64,000 nt of DNA, taken from the NCBI RefSeq assembly GCF_038002345.1, contig NZ_JBBOCJ010000001.1, positions 6,324,001 through 6,388,000 on the forward strand, read 5' to 3'. A model generated the notes under the pieces. It was not told where the DNA came from, made no database searches, and worked only from the letters and a program-made list of their open reading frames with translations. The stretch is from Paenibacillus sp. FSL M7-0420 (GTDB lineage Bacteria; Bacillota; Bacilli; Paenibacillales; Paenibacillaceae). Shown here one piece after another: positions 1 to 7,997 of this stretch. Within the stretch, counting starts at the first letter, position 1. Each line of letters starts with the position of its first letter. Both the position numbers and the translations under genes were made by a program.

Positions 1-1274
1 TCAATCGAGGCATTCAGCGCCAGCAGCTTCGTCTGATCCGCAGACTGCCTGATCGCAGCCAGCGCACCTTCAATCTCATCCGTGTACTCTTGCAGCCGCA
101 GCACAATATCCAGCGTCTCCCCGGTGGATACAGAGATCGATTTCATTTGCTGGTTAGTGTGGTTCATGGACGTCTGGGACGCCTCTGCAATGTCCAGCGC
201 CTTGACTGCGAATTCCGAGACCGCAGCCGAGGCCTCCGAGATGCGCGAGATGCCCAGCGCCATCTCTTCCATAGCCACAGCGCTGCTCTGTGCGCCTTCC
301 GTCTGCGAGTTAGCCCCGGCATGGATATCGCTGATTCTGCCGCTCACCGTCTCACTCATTTTCAGCACATCATCGGCATTCCTGGCGAAGGTCTCGGAGG
401 AGCCGTAGAGACTGTCAGATGCGGTAGACACCCCGGATACCATCCCTTTCACTCTGGCATTCAGATCCCCTGACATCTGGAGCATCGCCTGATAAGCCCT
501 GCCAATCTCATCCCGGGAGGTGACCGGACGGGCATGCAGGATACGGGCTGCTCCGGCGAGATCCCCTTCAGCCATCGTGCCCGCGCTCTCTGTAATCGTC
601 ACCAGCGGACGCAAGGACCGGGATACGAACCAGGCCAGCACCGCGAGTGCGCCCAGAGACAGAGCTAGAATAATACTATAGAGCGGCAGGCTCTCCATCA
701 GGACATCACGGGTCAGCGTACTAAGCACAGCAACATCCGTATCAATGCCCAGCGCCCCGACCAGTTTCCCAGTGGTGTCCTTCATAGGAACGAATGCCGA
801 GATATAATCCCCGTATTCGGGATTGCTGATCAGCGGCGTGCTGGCATTCTCTCCGGCAAGCACAGCCGTAACTGCGGCCGCAGGCATATCGGTAGTCTCA
901 TTAATCCCCGAAGCCAGCGGGTCTCCCTCCGGCCTGCCGTCAATCATCAGCTGCGGCTGACGGGCATCATCAATCCTTACAAAATATACATAACGGGCAC
1001 CAATCGACTTCCGGAACTGATCCAGTTCATGGCGGAGTGACCAGTACAGGTCCGACTCCTGCGGATCGGCCAGGAATTCGCTGTAGCGGCCGGGATCAAT
1101 CTGTGTCACATAATGGCTGGCAATACTCATGTTGTAGCTGCTGATCGTCCCTTTGACCGCTGATCCGGTGTTCACCCACTGAATGGCGGCATTGCCTGCT
1201 GTAATGCAGAGAATCACTAAAGTCATAACACAGAGAATACGGGCAATCAGTCTGGTTCGGATAAAAGAAAACAT
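1..1274 (-). CDS. Methyl-accepting chemotaxis protein, C-terminus cut off by window edge
   Basis: Membrane chemoreceptor. The first 424 residues are present. An N-terminal membrane segment (about residues 8-28) is followed by an extracellular Cache-like sensor region with a YVYFVRIDD stretch and a 'LVGALGIDTDV' stretch, then a second membrane segment (LYSIILALSLGALAVLAWF), a HAMP-like region and the start of the cytoplasmic signalling helices. The gene leaves the window in 'LLALNASI', the conserved hairpin-approach segment of MCP signalling domains (normally continuing EAARAGE). The start is the ATG after a GGAAGG site. It would relay ligand binding to CheA/CheW. The ligand cannot be told from sequence. 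Confidence 0.9.
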   Translation of the reverse strand, partial: MFSFIRTRLIARILCVMTLVILCITAGNAAIQWVNTGSAVKGTISSYNMSIASHYVTQIDPGRYSEFLADPQESDLYWSLRHELDQFRKSIGARYVYFVRIDDARQPQLMIDGRPEGDPLASGINETTDMPAAAVTAVLAGENASTPLISNPEYGDYISAFVPMKDTTGKLVGALGIDTDVAVLSTLTRDVLMESLPLYSIILALSLGALAVLAWFVSRSLRPLVTITESAGTMAEGDLAGAARILHARPVTSRDEIGRAYQAMLQMSGDLNARVKGMVSGVSTASDSLYGSSETFARNADDVLKMSETVSGRISDIHAGANSQTEGAQSSAVAMEEMALGISRISEASAAVSEFAVKALDIAEASQTSMNHTNQQMKSISVSTGETLDIVLRLQEYTDEIEGALAAIRQSADQTKLLALNASI

Positions 1275-1308
1275 GGAGGCCTTCCCTTTCGCGCATCACA
1301 ATTGCGTG

Positions 1309-1336
1309 GTTATAGTAGGGCCATCCGATAAAGCAA
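1309..1336 (-). promoter_or_regulatory. Probable promoter of the chemoreceptor gene
   Basis: On the minus strand TTGCTT (1331-1336) and TATAAC (1309-1314) are separated by 16 bp and lie about 35 bp upstream of the receptor ATG. This is a partial match to a housekeeping promoter; there is no recognisable SigD-type motility promoter. Confidence 0.4.
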
Positions 1337-1430
1337 TGACAAATGTCCCTCTACCGGAAAATTTCGACAAACTTTTCAAAAACCCTTTTCCAAAGACGGC
1401 GCAGACTATTAAAATTTGAAAATCAAGTGG

Positions 1431-1468
1431 AAACGGCTTTGCTGTCTTTTTAAAGGACGGTACCGTTT
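1431..1468. repeat. Imperfect inverted repeat
   Basis: AAACGG (1431-1436) pairs with CCGTTT (1463-1468), with inner arms TGTC/GGAC flanking a TTTTTAAA loop. It would fold into a hairpin on either strand. There is no T-tract, so it is not a simple terminator. It lies at the edge of a repeat-rich stretch of 770 bp without genes. Confidence 0.5.
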
Positions 1469-1589
1469 CGGCGAGAAATAGAAGGATAATGGATAGCGTG
1501 AAACCTATACATTCTTATATTTGAACAAAATCATCCTGCGGGTGAACGATGCTAATGCCTCTCTCACCGTCCGCTTTAAGGAGCAGTAA

Positions 1590-1764
1590 TGTTGCAATTT
1601 TGGCAGGATTCCTCTATACCTTTTACGGGTTGAAGTACAATGTTGCACTATTTGCATAAATTTCGGTGTTTTGAGCAAGTTAGCGCTGAATTTGTTGCAT
1701 TTCGTGCAGGATTTCAGCATTGACCGCTTCTTTGGGGCTGTATTGTTGCATTTTTGGCAGGATT
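1590..1764. repeat. GTTGCA array, four units, 51-bp period
   Basis: GTTGCA starts at 1591, 1642, 1694 and 1745, spacings 51, 52 and 51. Each is followed within a few bases by a second GCA, giving a small palindromic core of the TGCA-TTTnn-GCA type, and three of the units continue with CAGGATT or a close variant. The rest of each unit is poorly conserved. No open frame or ribosome site fits the units, so I read it as non-coding. Its period matches the arrays near 17.5, 17.7-18.2 and 38.8 kb. Confidence 0.6.
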
Positions 1765-1824
1765 CCTCTTAAAATGTTACTGCCTGTGACGCATGGGGCC
1801 CTTTCCTCGGCGCAGCGACACCCA

Positions 1825-1898
1825 TTGTATTCGGTTTTTCGTATACAATCAGGCCCACGTACCTTCGCCCAGCACAGTATGTATAGCGTGAAACATAC
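1825..1898. repeat. Two palindromic cores 53 bp apart
   Basis: TTGTAT-TCGGTTTTTCG-TATACAA at 1825-1848 is a near relative of the TGTAATCG-GTTTTT-CGATTACA core of the array at 38.8 kb. A second core, TGTAT...ATACA, begins about 53 bp further on, around 1878. They look like stray units of the same repeat family. Confidence 0.5.
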
Positions 1899-1912
1899 AC
1901 ATTCTTACATTT

Positions 1913-1960
1913 TCAAAAAAAAGGCTGCTTCTGAAGCCTAATCGCTCCAAAAACAGCCTT
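1913..1960 (-). terminator. Terminator of the DAHP synthase transcript
   Basis: On the minus strand AAGGCTG and CAGCCTT (1921-1927 and 1954-1960) form a stem directly followed by a T-run. It lies about 85 bp after the stop of the DAHP synthase gene. Confidence 0.7.
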
Positions 1961-2043
1961 CTGGCCTTAACCCGTCAATGGCCGCCCGAAGGCGACCATC
2001 CAACCCGCTGCACCAGCCGGGTACTTTCTTTATTTTAGACTCG

Positions 2044-3120
2044 TTAACGGTATAGTCCCGAAGCCTTCACTTCATTGAAGAAGGTGTTGAACTCCTCAAT
2101 ATTAAGCTGCTGCGCCGCATCGGACAAGGCTGTAGCCGGATCAGGATGCACTTCTACCATAATCCCGTCGGCTCCGGCAGCGAGCGCGGCCTTGGCACAT
2201 GGAATCAGGATATCCTTACGTCCGGTGGAATGGGTGACATCGACCAGCACCGGCAGATGGCATTCCTGCTTGAGAATCGGCACCGCCGAGATATCCAGCG
2301 TATTGCGCGTCGACCGCTCATAGGTACGGATACCGCGTTCAATCAGCATAATCTCCATATTGCCGCGGGACATAATATATTCTGCCGCATGAACGAATTC
2401 ATCCAGTGTAGCAGATAGTCCGCGCTTCAGCAGCACCGGCTTGTTCACTTCCCCTACCGCCTTAAGCAGCTCGAAGTTGTGCATGTTCCGCGCGCCGACC
2501 TGAATGACATCCACATAATCCAGCGCTTCTTCAATATGCCGGGGATCGACAATCTCACTGATCGTCAGCAGCCCGTATTCATTCGCCGCTTCACGCAGAA
2601 TCCGCAGACCATCCATGCCCAGCCCCTGGAAATCATAAGGGGAGGTCCGTGGCTTGAAGGCGCCGCCGCGCATCACCTTGACGCCTGCCTTCTGCAGGGC
2701 CGCAGCCACTGTACGGGTCTGCAGCTCGCTCTCTACCGAACACGGGCCAGCTACCATCAGGGAGGATAATCCGCCTACTGTAACGCCGCCCGGCAGCTCA
2801 ATAACTGTATCCTCCGCATGGTCTTTGCGCGCTACCAGCAGGGTCTTCTTATGCTCCGTACTTTGCAGATCAAGCGAAGCTGAGAAAATCTGCTTGAACA
2901 GCGTACGGATGGTTCCATCCGTGAACGGCCCCTTATTGCCTGCGACCATTTTCTCCAGCATTGCCTTCTCCCGCTCAGGATCGAACTTCGGCACGCCCTG
3001 CTTCTCTTTGAGCACCCCAATCTCCTGAACGATTCCGGCACGCTCCGAGATCAGCTCCAGCAGCTGACCGTTAATCTCATCCAATCTTGCTCTCAGATCA
3101 TCCAATTCCACATTACTCAT
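2044..3120 (-). CDS. aroA: Bifunctional chorismate mutase / 3-deoxy-7-phosphoheptulonate synthase
   Basis: Catalyses the first step of the shikimate pathway (phosphoenolpyruvate plus erythrose 4-phosphate to DAHP) and carries an N-terminal AroQ-type chorismate mutase, as in Bacillus subtilis AroA (not the EPSP synthase of the same symbol in E. coli). Residues 1-90 form the helical mutase domain ([18 protein letters not shown]). From about residue 110 follows a KDSA/DAHP-synthase barrel with [32 protein letters not shown] and LLKRG. The 358-residue length is normal. The ATG at 3118-3120 is preceded by AAAGGAG at good spacing. A longer in-frame reading to 3288 would translate the T-box leader and is rejected. 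Confidence 0.95.
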   Translation of the reverse strand: MSNVELDDLRARLDEINGQLLELISERAGIVQEIGVLKEKQGVPKFDPEREKAMLEKMVAGNKGPFTDGTIRTLFKQIFSASLDLQSTEHKKTLLVARKDHAEDTVIELPGGVTVGGLSSLMVAGPCSVESELQTRTVAAALQKAGVKVMRGGAFKPRTSPYDFQGLGMDGLRILREAANEYGLLTISEIVDPRHIEEALDYVDVIQVGARNMHNFELLKAVGEVNKPVLLKRGLSATLDEFVHAAEYIMSRGNMEIMLIERGIRTYERSTRNTLDISAVPILKQECHLPVLVDVTHSTGRKDILIPCAKAALAAGADGIMVEVHPDPATALSDAAQQLNIEEFNTFFNEVKASGLYR

Positions 3121-3149
3121 TCCAAGACACTCCTTTGTGCAGTTAATAG

Positions 3150-3465
3150 TTAAGGCTATGAACGAACGCAAAAAGACCCCCCGCCGCAAGGGACGAGGAG
3201 CCGTGGTACCACCCTTATTTAGAGCTGAATCCTGCTGACGCATCAGCACATGACGGTATACCTGAAGGATACCGGCCAGTCGATTCATTCTGTCTTACAT
3301 CCGTTAACGCAGGAAGCGGGCCACCCTACCCATAACTGCTGCAGCAGTGTACTTCAGGGACCGACTCGGAAGTGAACTTCGGCACTAAGCGTCTAATGGG
3401 GGTGCTCTCAGTCTCCGACACGCCTTCCCTGTTAAAATCCGCTATGAAGTGCTTACTCTCTTCGT
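3150..3465 (-). promoter_or_regulatory. T-box leader of the DAHP synthase gene
   Basis: The minus strand contains the T-box signature AAGGGTGGTACCACGG (about 3200-3215), followed by a CGTCCCTTGCGGCGGG terminator helix and CTTTTTG. Upstream lies a Stem I region with GAGAGTA near its 5' end and a base helix CAGGGA/TCCCTG. T-boxes sense uncharged tRNA and antiterminate, so aromatic amino acid shortage would switch the gene on. A TTC triplet on the 3' side of Stem I (GAAGTTCACTTC) is a candidate phenylalanine specifier, but I could not fix the specifier loop with certainty. Confidence 0.85.
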
Positions 3466-3608
3466 CATTGTCATTACAAGGTATATCGGTGCTGCTTATG
3501 CACCAGTTTCTGCTATCTTAATCAAAAAGACTTCCATATGCAAGACATCACAGCACTGTATTGCAGCTTTAACTCAGCATTGTGATTATTTTGTGAAGAG
3601 AGGTCTGC

Positions 3609-5885
3609 TTATTCCTGTTCCGCAAAAAAATGCCCGATTACTTTGGCAATGCTGTCGCTTCTCAGCGGCTTGCTGATATACTCATCCATCCCGGCTTCAA
3701 GGCATAGCTCCCGGTCGCCCTTGAGCGCGTTGGCCGTCACCGCAACAATGACCGGCTGCTGGTCTGCCGGCTGCTCTGCCCTGATGGCAGCTGTGGCCTC
3801 CAGGCCGTTCATCCCGGGCATCTGCACATCCATGAAGATCAGATCATAGCCATGCCGGGCTGTCATATCGACCGCCTGCCGCCCATCCTCGGCCACATCG
3901 ACGGTGAAGCCGCGCTTCTCCAGGATTTTGCGCAGGACGATCTGGTTGATCACATTGTCCTCGGCTACCAGAATATGCAGGGACCGGCCTTCTGATTGCG
4001 GCTCCGGCTGGTTCCCCTCCGGCCCGTCAGTCGGAAGCGCCTGCGCTTGTGTCCGGAGGACCACGGTGAACACAAAGGTCGCCCCCTGCCCGGCTGCTGT
4101 ATCCAGATAGATCTCTCCGCCCATCCGCTCGACCAATTGCTTGCTGATCGCCAGCCCCAGACCGGTGCCTTCCCCATGGCGGCCCCTGAAATGCTCCAGC
4201 TGATAGAACGGCTCGAACAAGCGGCTGCGGGCCTCCTCGGGAATCCCGCTCCCCGTGTCCGCCACGGTGAACTGGAGCGTTACGCCTGCCAGGCCATCGG
4301 CAATGCGCTTCACGCTTACCTTTACCCCGCCGGTACAGGTGAATTTCACGGCATTGCCGGCCAGATTGAGCAGCACCTGCTTCAGCCGCTCCCCGTCCCC
4401 GATCAGCCGCTGCGGCACATCCGGGTCCGTCTCCACGCTGAGGGTCAGGCCTTTACGCTCCGCCTTGAGCTGAAGCAGCTCCAGCGCAGAATCCATACAG
4501 TGCTGGAGGATGAACGGCTCATCTTGGAGTGAGATTTTGCCTGCCTCAATCTTGGAGAGATCGAGAATGTCGTTGATGATATTCAGCAGGGATTCACCGC
4601 TCTGGCGGATAATCTCCAGGAACTCCCGCTGCTGCGAACCCGGCTCACTGCTCTCCAGCAGCAGGTCGGTCATCCCGATCACCCCGTTCATCGGAGTACG
4701 GATTTCGTGGCTCATCATGGCCAGGAACTCACTTTTGGCGCGGTTCGTATTCTCTGCGGTCTCCTTGGCAATCAGCAGCTTCTTCTGCTCGGTAATATCC
4801 TTGACGATAATATAAAAGCCTACGGTAGACTGGTTGATAATAATCGGCGCAAGGGTAGTCAGAACCTCCACAGAATGCCCGTCCTTATGCCAGATCAGGT
4901 TGATATCCTGGCCTGCGGAGCCGCTCTGCCGGCGGGGACCGAGTACATTCTGCAGCTGCCGCTCGCCGATGATCCGGCTGACACTCATGCCCACCATCTC
5001 GGGGATCGTATACCCCGTCAGCCTTACCGCCTGTTCATTCCCGTTAATAATATGGCCTTCCAGGTCCAGCGATATGATCGCGTCATGATTATATTTCTTC
5101 AGCGAGGTATAACGCTCGACCGATTCCTGAAGCTTCTGCTCCACAATCTTGCGCCGGGTCACATCGCGGCCGACAGCCAGCACCCCTCGTTCCCCGCCGT
5201 CTTCCACCGTTCTCAGAGAGAATTCAATCCAGATATATTGGCCGTTCGCATTTAATATCCGCAGCTGGACATCAGGCGAGTCAGCCATCTGCTGCGCACT
5301 GATTAAGGCCAGATCCTCAGAGTGAACCAGTCTGCTGTTATCCCGGCCGATCAGCTCCTCCGGTCTGTACCCGAGCACCTCTTCCACTGAAGGGGAGCAA
5401 TAGCGGCAGACTGAGCCCGGCGCAGCATAGTACACAATGTCCCTGATGTTGCCGGCAATCAGCTCGTACAGCCGCTCAGACGTCCCGGTAAATGCCTCCA
5501 CCGGTGCCGCAAGCGGCCTTCCAGCCAAGTGAACGATATAATACAGCCCCTCTCCCGTCGAAGGCTCGCTCACCCTCGCCACATGCAGCAGCACCGGAAC
5601 CGCAGAGCCATCCGCATGGCGCAGCTTGATTTCGGCTTCAAAAAAAGGGGCTGCTCCTGTCCTGAGGCTCCCCATCCTGTAACTATGTATGTGCAGGCTA
5701 TCTTCATCCCAGAACGCTTGGAAGCTGCGTCCCAGCAACTGTTCTTCGGAATATCCGAGCAAGAGGGTTACCGCCGGATTCACCTTCATCCATTCTTCAG
5801 CCATGGAGAGAAAAGCTACTCCGGCAGTTCCTGTCTTCAATGCCTGTTCAAATGGAGAAGTCGTCTCCGTATGCTGCTCTAGCAT
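3609..5885 (-). CDS. PAS-containing hybrid sensor histidine kinase/response regulator
   Basis: Cytoplasmic multi-PAS hybrid kinase of about 758 residues with no membrane segment. Three PAS modules (about residues 10-125, 135-255 and 260-380, with PAC-like ends such as FYIIVKDITEQKK) lead into a HisKA domain with the phospho-accepting His in FLAMMSHEIRTPMNG. The HATPase has N-box LLNLAGNAVKF, G1 DTGSGIP and G2 GTGLGLAI. A C-terminal receiver carries its Asp in LIFMDVQMPG. The ATG at 5885 follows GGTGG; a TTG start at 5921 is possible but lies too close to its AAAGGAA. The next gene upstream on the same strand is a single receiver protein, a possible partner. The signal is unknown. Confidence 0.9.
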   Translation of the reverse strand: MLEQHTETTSPFEQALKTGTAGVAFLSMAEEWMKVNPAVTLLLGYSEEQLLGRSFQAFWDEDSLHIHSYRMGSLRTGAAPFFEAEIKLRHADGSAVPVLLHVARVSEPSTGEGLYYIVHLAGRPLAAPVEAFTGTSERLYELIAGNIRDIVYYAAPGSVCRYCSPSVEEVLGYRPEELIGRDNSRLVHSEDLALISAQQMADSPDVQLRILNANGQYIWIEFSLRTVEDGGERGVLAVGRDVTRRKIVEQKLQESVERYTSLKKYNHDAIISLDLEGHIINGNEQAVRLTGYTIPEMVGMSVSRIIGERQLQNVLGPRRQSGSAGQDINLIWHKDGHSVEVLTTLAPIIINQSTVGFYIIVKDITEQKKLLIAKETAENTNRAKSEFLAMMSHEIRTPMNGVIGMTDLLLESSEPGSQQREFLEIIRQSGESLLNIINDILDLSKIEAGKISLQDEPFILQHCMDSALELLQLKAERKGLTLSVETDPDVPQRLIGDGERLKQVLLNLAGNAVKFTCTGGVKVSVKRIADGLAGVTLQFTVADTGSGIPEEARSRLFEPFYQLEHFRGRHGEGTGLGLAISKQLVERMGGEIYLDTAAGQGATFVFTVVLRTQAQALPTDGPEGNQPEPQSEGRSLHILVAEDNVINQIVLRKILEKRGFTVDVAEDGRQAVDMTARHGYDLIFMDVQMPGMNGLEATAAIRAEQPADQQPVIVAVTANALKGDRELCLEAGMDEYISKPLRSDSIAKVIGHFFAEQE

Positions 5886-6096
5886 AAGATCCACCGCCCG
5901 TTTGTGAAGTATTAGATGCAATTCCTTTATATTAAATCTGCAATATAAATATCTTGCATAATCGGGCGAAAGTCAAATCATTATGTCGAATACAGACAAT
6001 TCCTTATTCAGCGGATTACAGCAGCCCGTGAACCCGCCGCCAGACAGAGATCTCCCCAGTTCCCCACCTTAATGAATCCCTTGTTGCTATTTCAAG

Positions 6097-6498
6097 CTAA
6101 ATCTTCTGCAGGTCTTCTCCGTAGAGCAGCCTTTTCACGGTTTCGGTGAACGCTTTCACCTGAAAGGGCTTGGTGATATATTCGGCAAAGCCCTTCTTCC
6201 GGGCCTTCTCAATATCCGAGCTTTGCGCAAACGCGCTCGTCGCCAGCACCGGAATATGACAAGTTGCCTGATCCTGCCGCAGTATTTCCAGAGCTTCATA
6301 CCCGTTAAGTCCGGGAAGCCCGATGTCCAGGATAATCAGATCCGGCAGAGCTTCCCGCGCTATTTGCAGTCCAAGCTCTGCCGTTTCAGCCTTCAGCAGC
6401 AATACGGAGGGCAGATTTCTTTTGAAGATATGGTGTACTAAGGCCATATTGAGCTGATTATCTTCTACATATAATACCGTCCACTTACACTCCTCCAT
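6097..6498 (-). CDS. Single-domain response regulator
   Basis: A 133-residue stand-alone receiver domain with no output domain. The acidic pocket is in YVEDN (residues 10-14), the phospho-acceptor is Asp58 in LIILDIGLPG, and a conserved Lys lies in YITKPF. The ATG at 6498 is preceded by TAGGAGGA with 8-nt spacing. Stand-alone receivers often act in phosphorelays; the hybrid kinase just downstream on the same strand is the obvious candidate partner, but the 200-bp gap means co-transcription is not certain. Confidence 0.85.
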   Translation of the reverse strand: MEECKWTVLYVEDNQLNMALVHHIFKRNLPSVLLLKAETAELGLQIAREALPDLIILDIGLPGLNGYEALEILRQDQATCHIPVLATSAFAQSSDIEKARKKGFAEYITKPFQVKAFTETVKRLLYGEDLQKI

Positions 6499-6552
6499 CC
6501 AGCTTATCCTCCTAAAAAGTCTCAGCACCCCTAACGGCAGATGGGCAGAAAA

Positions 6553-6591
6553 TAAAAAAACCGAAGAAAGGGACGATTCCCCCTTCTTCGG
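6553..6591 (-). terminator. Terminator of the DUF2294 gene
   Basis: On the minus strand CCGAAGAA...TTCTTCGG (6561-6591) encloses a G-rich/C-rich inner stem and is followed by seven T. It separates the DUF2294 gene from the response regulator gene. Confidence 0.85.
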
Positions 6592-6648
6592 CTCATGTTC
6601 GGCTCATTTACATGTCCGACTCATTTCCACCTCATATATGGTTAGACT

Positions 6649-7323
6649 TCAGTGAAAAGTATAGGCTATCACGCTGGTATCTTTGTCGAAATCCCAATCC
6701 ACATAAATATCCGCCAGCTCTTTGCCGAGCATCTGGGCTATAGTGGTGGTATCATCCAAGTAACGCTTCTCCATCTTGCGCTTGGTAGTCTTAAGCGTAT
6801 TCTCATAGCCGAGGCCAATCAATTCCTTCTCCAAAGGAATCATGATACCCTCACGCTTAATAATTAGAATGCGGGGTCCCAGCCACCAGGAGTCCGTATG
6901 GACCGGTTCCTTCTGGACCTTCCTAGTTACTTCGTTAATCTGGAGATGGACTTCCTCGCGCCCGGCATAATCATCAATCGGTACGTCGTCATTCTTGATG
7001 AGCGCCACGATCATCCCCGATGCGTTATGAATGCCCCAATCATAAAAAAGCTCGCCGACCTCAATAGCCATGCTCTCCTTCAGGTACGCTGCAAGCTCGG
7101 GAAGCAGGGACTTCATCAGAAGCTCCCGTGTATAACGAAACGCCTGTTCTTCTTCCTTATTCAATAAAAACCTCTCCACAGGTCCGATGAAATTACGGAT
7201 ATGCAGTGCTATACATTGCTCCCCGATAGAGGCATGTATCGATTCAGGTCCCTTCCCGAAGCGTTCCCGCAGTAGCCTTCCTGTGAAACTGGAAAGTTGG
7301 CTAGTAAGTTCTGTAGTGCTCAT
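6649..7323 (-). CDS. Protein with two tandem DUF2294 (YbcI-like) domains
   Basis: A 224-residue soluble protein. Residues 1-115 and about 125-224 each show the DUF2294 pattern: a strand pair with IALHIRNF or ILIIKREG, an amphipathic 'LLMKSLLPELAAYLKE' type helix, then a strand with DW (FYDWGIHNASGMIVALI; VDWDFDKDTSVIAYTF). The family is of unknown function. Family members I know of usually carry one copy, so this is a duplicated form. The ATG follows GGAGGAAATTGA. It is a single transcription unit ending in a strong terminator. No function is assigned. The 310 bp upstream to the ferredoxin gene holds only that operon's terminator and AT-rich sequence with no clear promoter. Confidence 0.7.
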   Translation of the reverse strand: MSTTELTSQLSSFTGRLLRERFGKGPESIHASIGEQCIALHIRNFIGPVERFLLNKEEEQAFRYTRELLMKSLLPELAAYLKESMAIEVGELFYDWGIHNASGMIVALIKNDDVPIDDYAGREEVHLQINEVTRKVQKEPVHTDSWWLGPRILIIKREGIMIPLEKELIGLGYENTLKTTKRKMEKRYLDDTTTIAQMLGKELADIYVDWDFDKDTSVIAYTFH

Positions 7324-7587
7324 TCAATTTCCTCCAGCATAATATTGTAGTGTCTGTGTGTAGATTTGGGGAGACGCTCCGCCTGCTGAAGAAACGGTTC
7401 GTTCAACTTAGTATAATCGGTAGCCGCCCAGTTCGTATATATTAAAATAATTTATATTTTTCTGCAGCAGCTTCGCCTGCTTCTATATGTATCGGCGTGC
7501 TCCTAGTATTGCCCAAATAATGTCATATTACTTAGACACGGCCGAAACGTACAAGAACATGCACCCGTCAGTCAGAAGCGATTATAT

Positions 7588-7628
7588 ACAAAAAGGTGTT
7601 CCGCTGCCGGCATGGCTGCGAAACACCT
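7588..7628 (-). terminator. Terminator of the ABC importer/flavoprotein operon
   Basis: On the minus strand AGGTGTTTCGC pairs with GCGGAACACCT and is followed by TTTTTG. It begins about 7 bp after the last ferredoxin stop and closes the nine-gene operon. Confidence 0.85.
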
Positions 7629-7634
7629 GTGAAT

Positions 7635-7997
7635 TCACTTGCCTATCTCTTGCTGCTTGCCGCGGTAAGCTTCGGTGAAGACCTCGAAGAACGGTGTCGT
7701 GTCCCGCTCTGCCATCGTGTCCTCCGCCCCCGGATTCCAGCCGATCTCCTTCCGCCAGCTGCCCAGCCGGCCGGATTCAATCAGCTCCTGCTCATCCGGG
7801 TTCGCAGACTTATCTGCCTGTGGTGCCACATACAATGCATCGACAGGACAATAAGCTTCGCACATGAAGCAGGTCTGGCAATCCTCCTGGCGGGCAATGA
7901 CGGCAAGCTTGCCCTCCATCGCGAAGACATTCGTCGGACAGACCTTCACGCACAGCCTGCAGCCGATGCAGCGGTCCTGGCTAACCAGTTCAATCAC
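7635..7997 (-). CDS. 4Fe-4S ferredoxin-type protein 1
   Basis: A 120-residue electron carrier with two cluster motifs, CIGCRLCVKVCP (about residues 10-21) and CQTCFMCEAYCP (about 40-51), as expected for two [4Fe-4S] clusters. The C-terminal 60 residues (W-rich, ending KQQEIGK) are outside the cluster fold and may dock on its flavoprotein. Its ATG overlaps the stop of the flavoprotein gene (ATGA at 7994-7997), so the two are translationally coupled and probably form a complex. It resembles AprB-type small subunits in layout but is shorter. Last gene of the operon. Confidence 0.85.
   Translation of the reverse strand: MIELVSQDRCIGCRLCVKVCPTNVFAMEGKLAVIARQEDCQTCFMCEAYCPVDALYVAPQADKSANPDEQELIESGRLGSWRKEIGWNPGAEDTMAERDTTPFFEVFTEAYRGKQQEIGK

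Larger units (their letters stand above)
1491..1915. repeat. Two diverged copies of a ~35-bp direct repeat
   Basis: The copies at about 1491-1527 and 1880-1915 share the pattern ATAGCGTGAAAC followed by TA-ACATTCTTA-ATTT. They bracket the GTTGCA array described separately. In each copy a short inverted repeat surrounds CGTGAAAC (ATAG/CTAT in the first, TGTAT/ATACA in the second). Function unknown. Confidence 0.55.

Noticed and set aside
3121..3288. Longer N-terminus for the DAHP synthase
   Set aside because: It would translate the T-box terminator and antiterminator; the internal ATG at 3120 has an ideal ribosome site and matches the usual mutase start.
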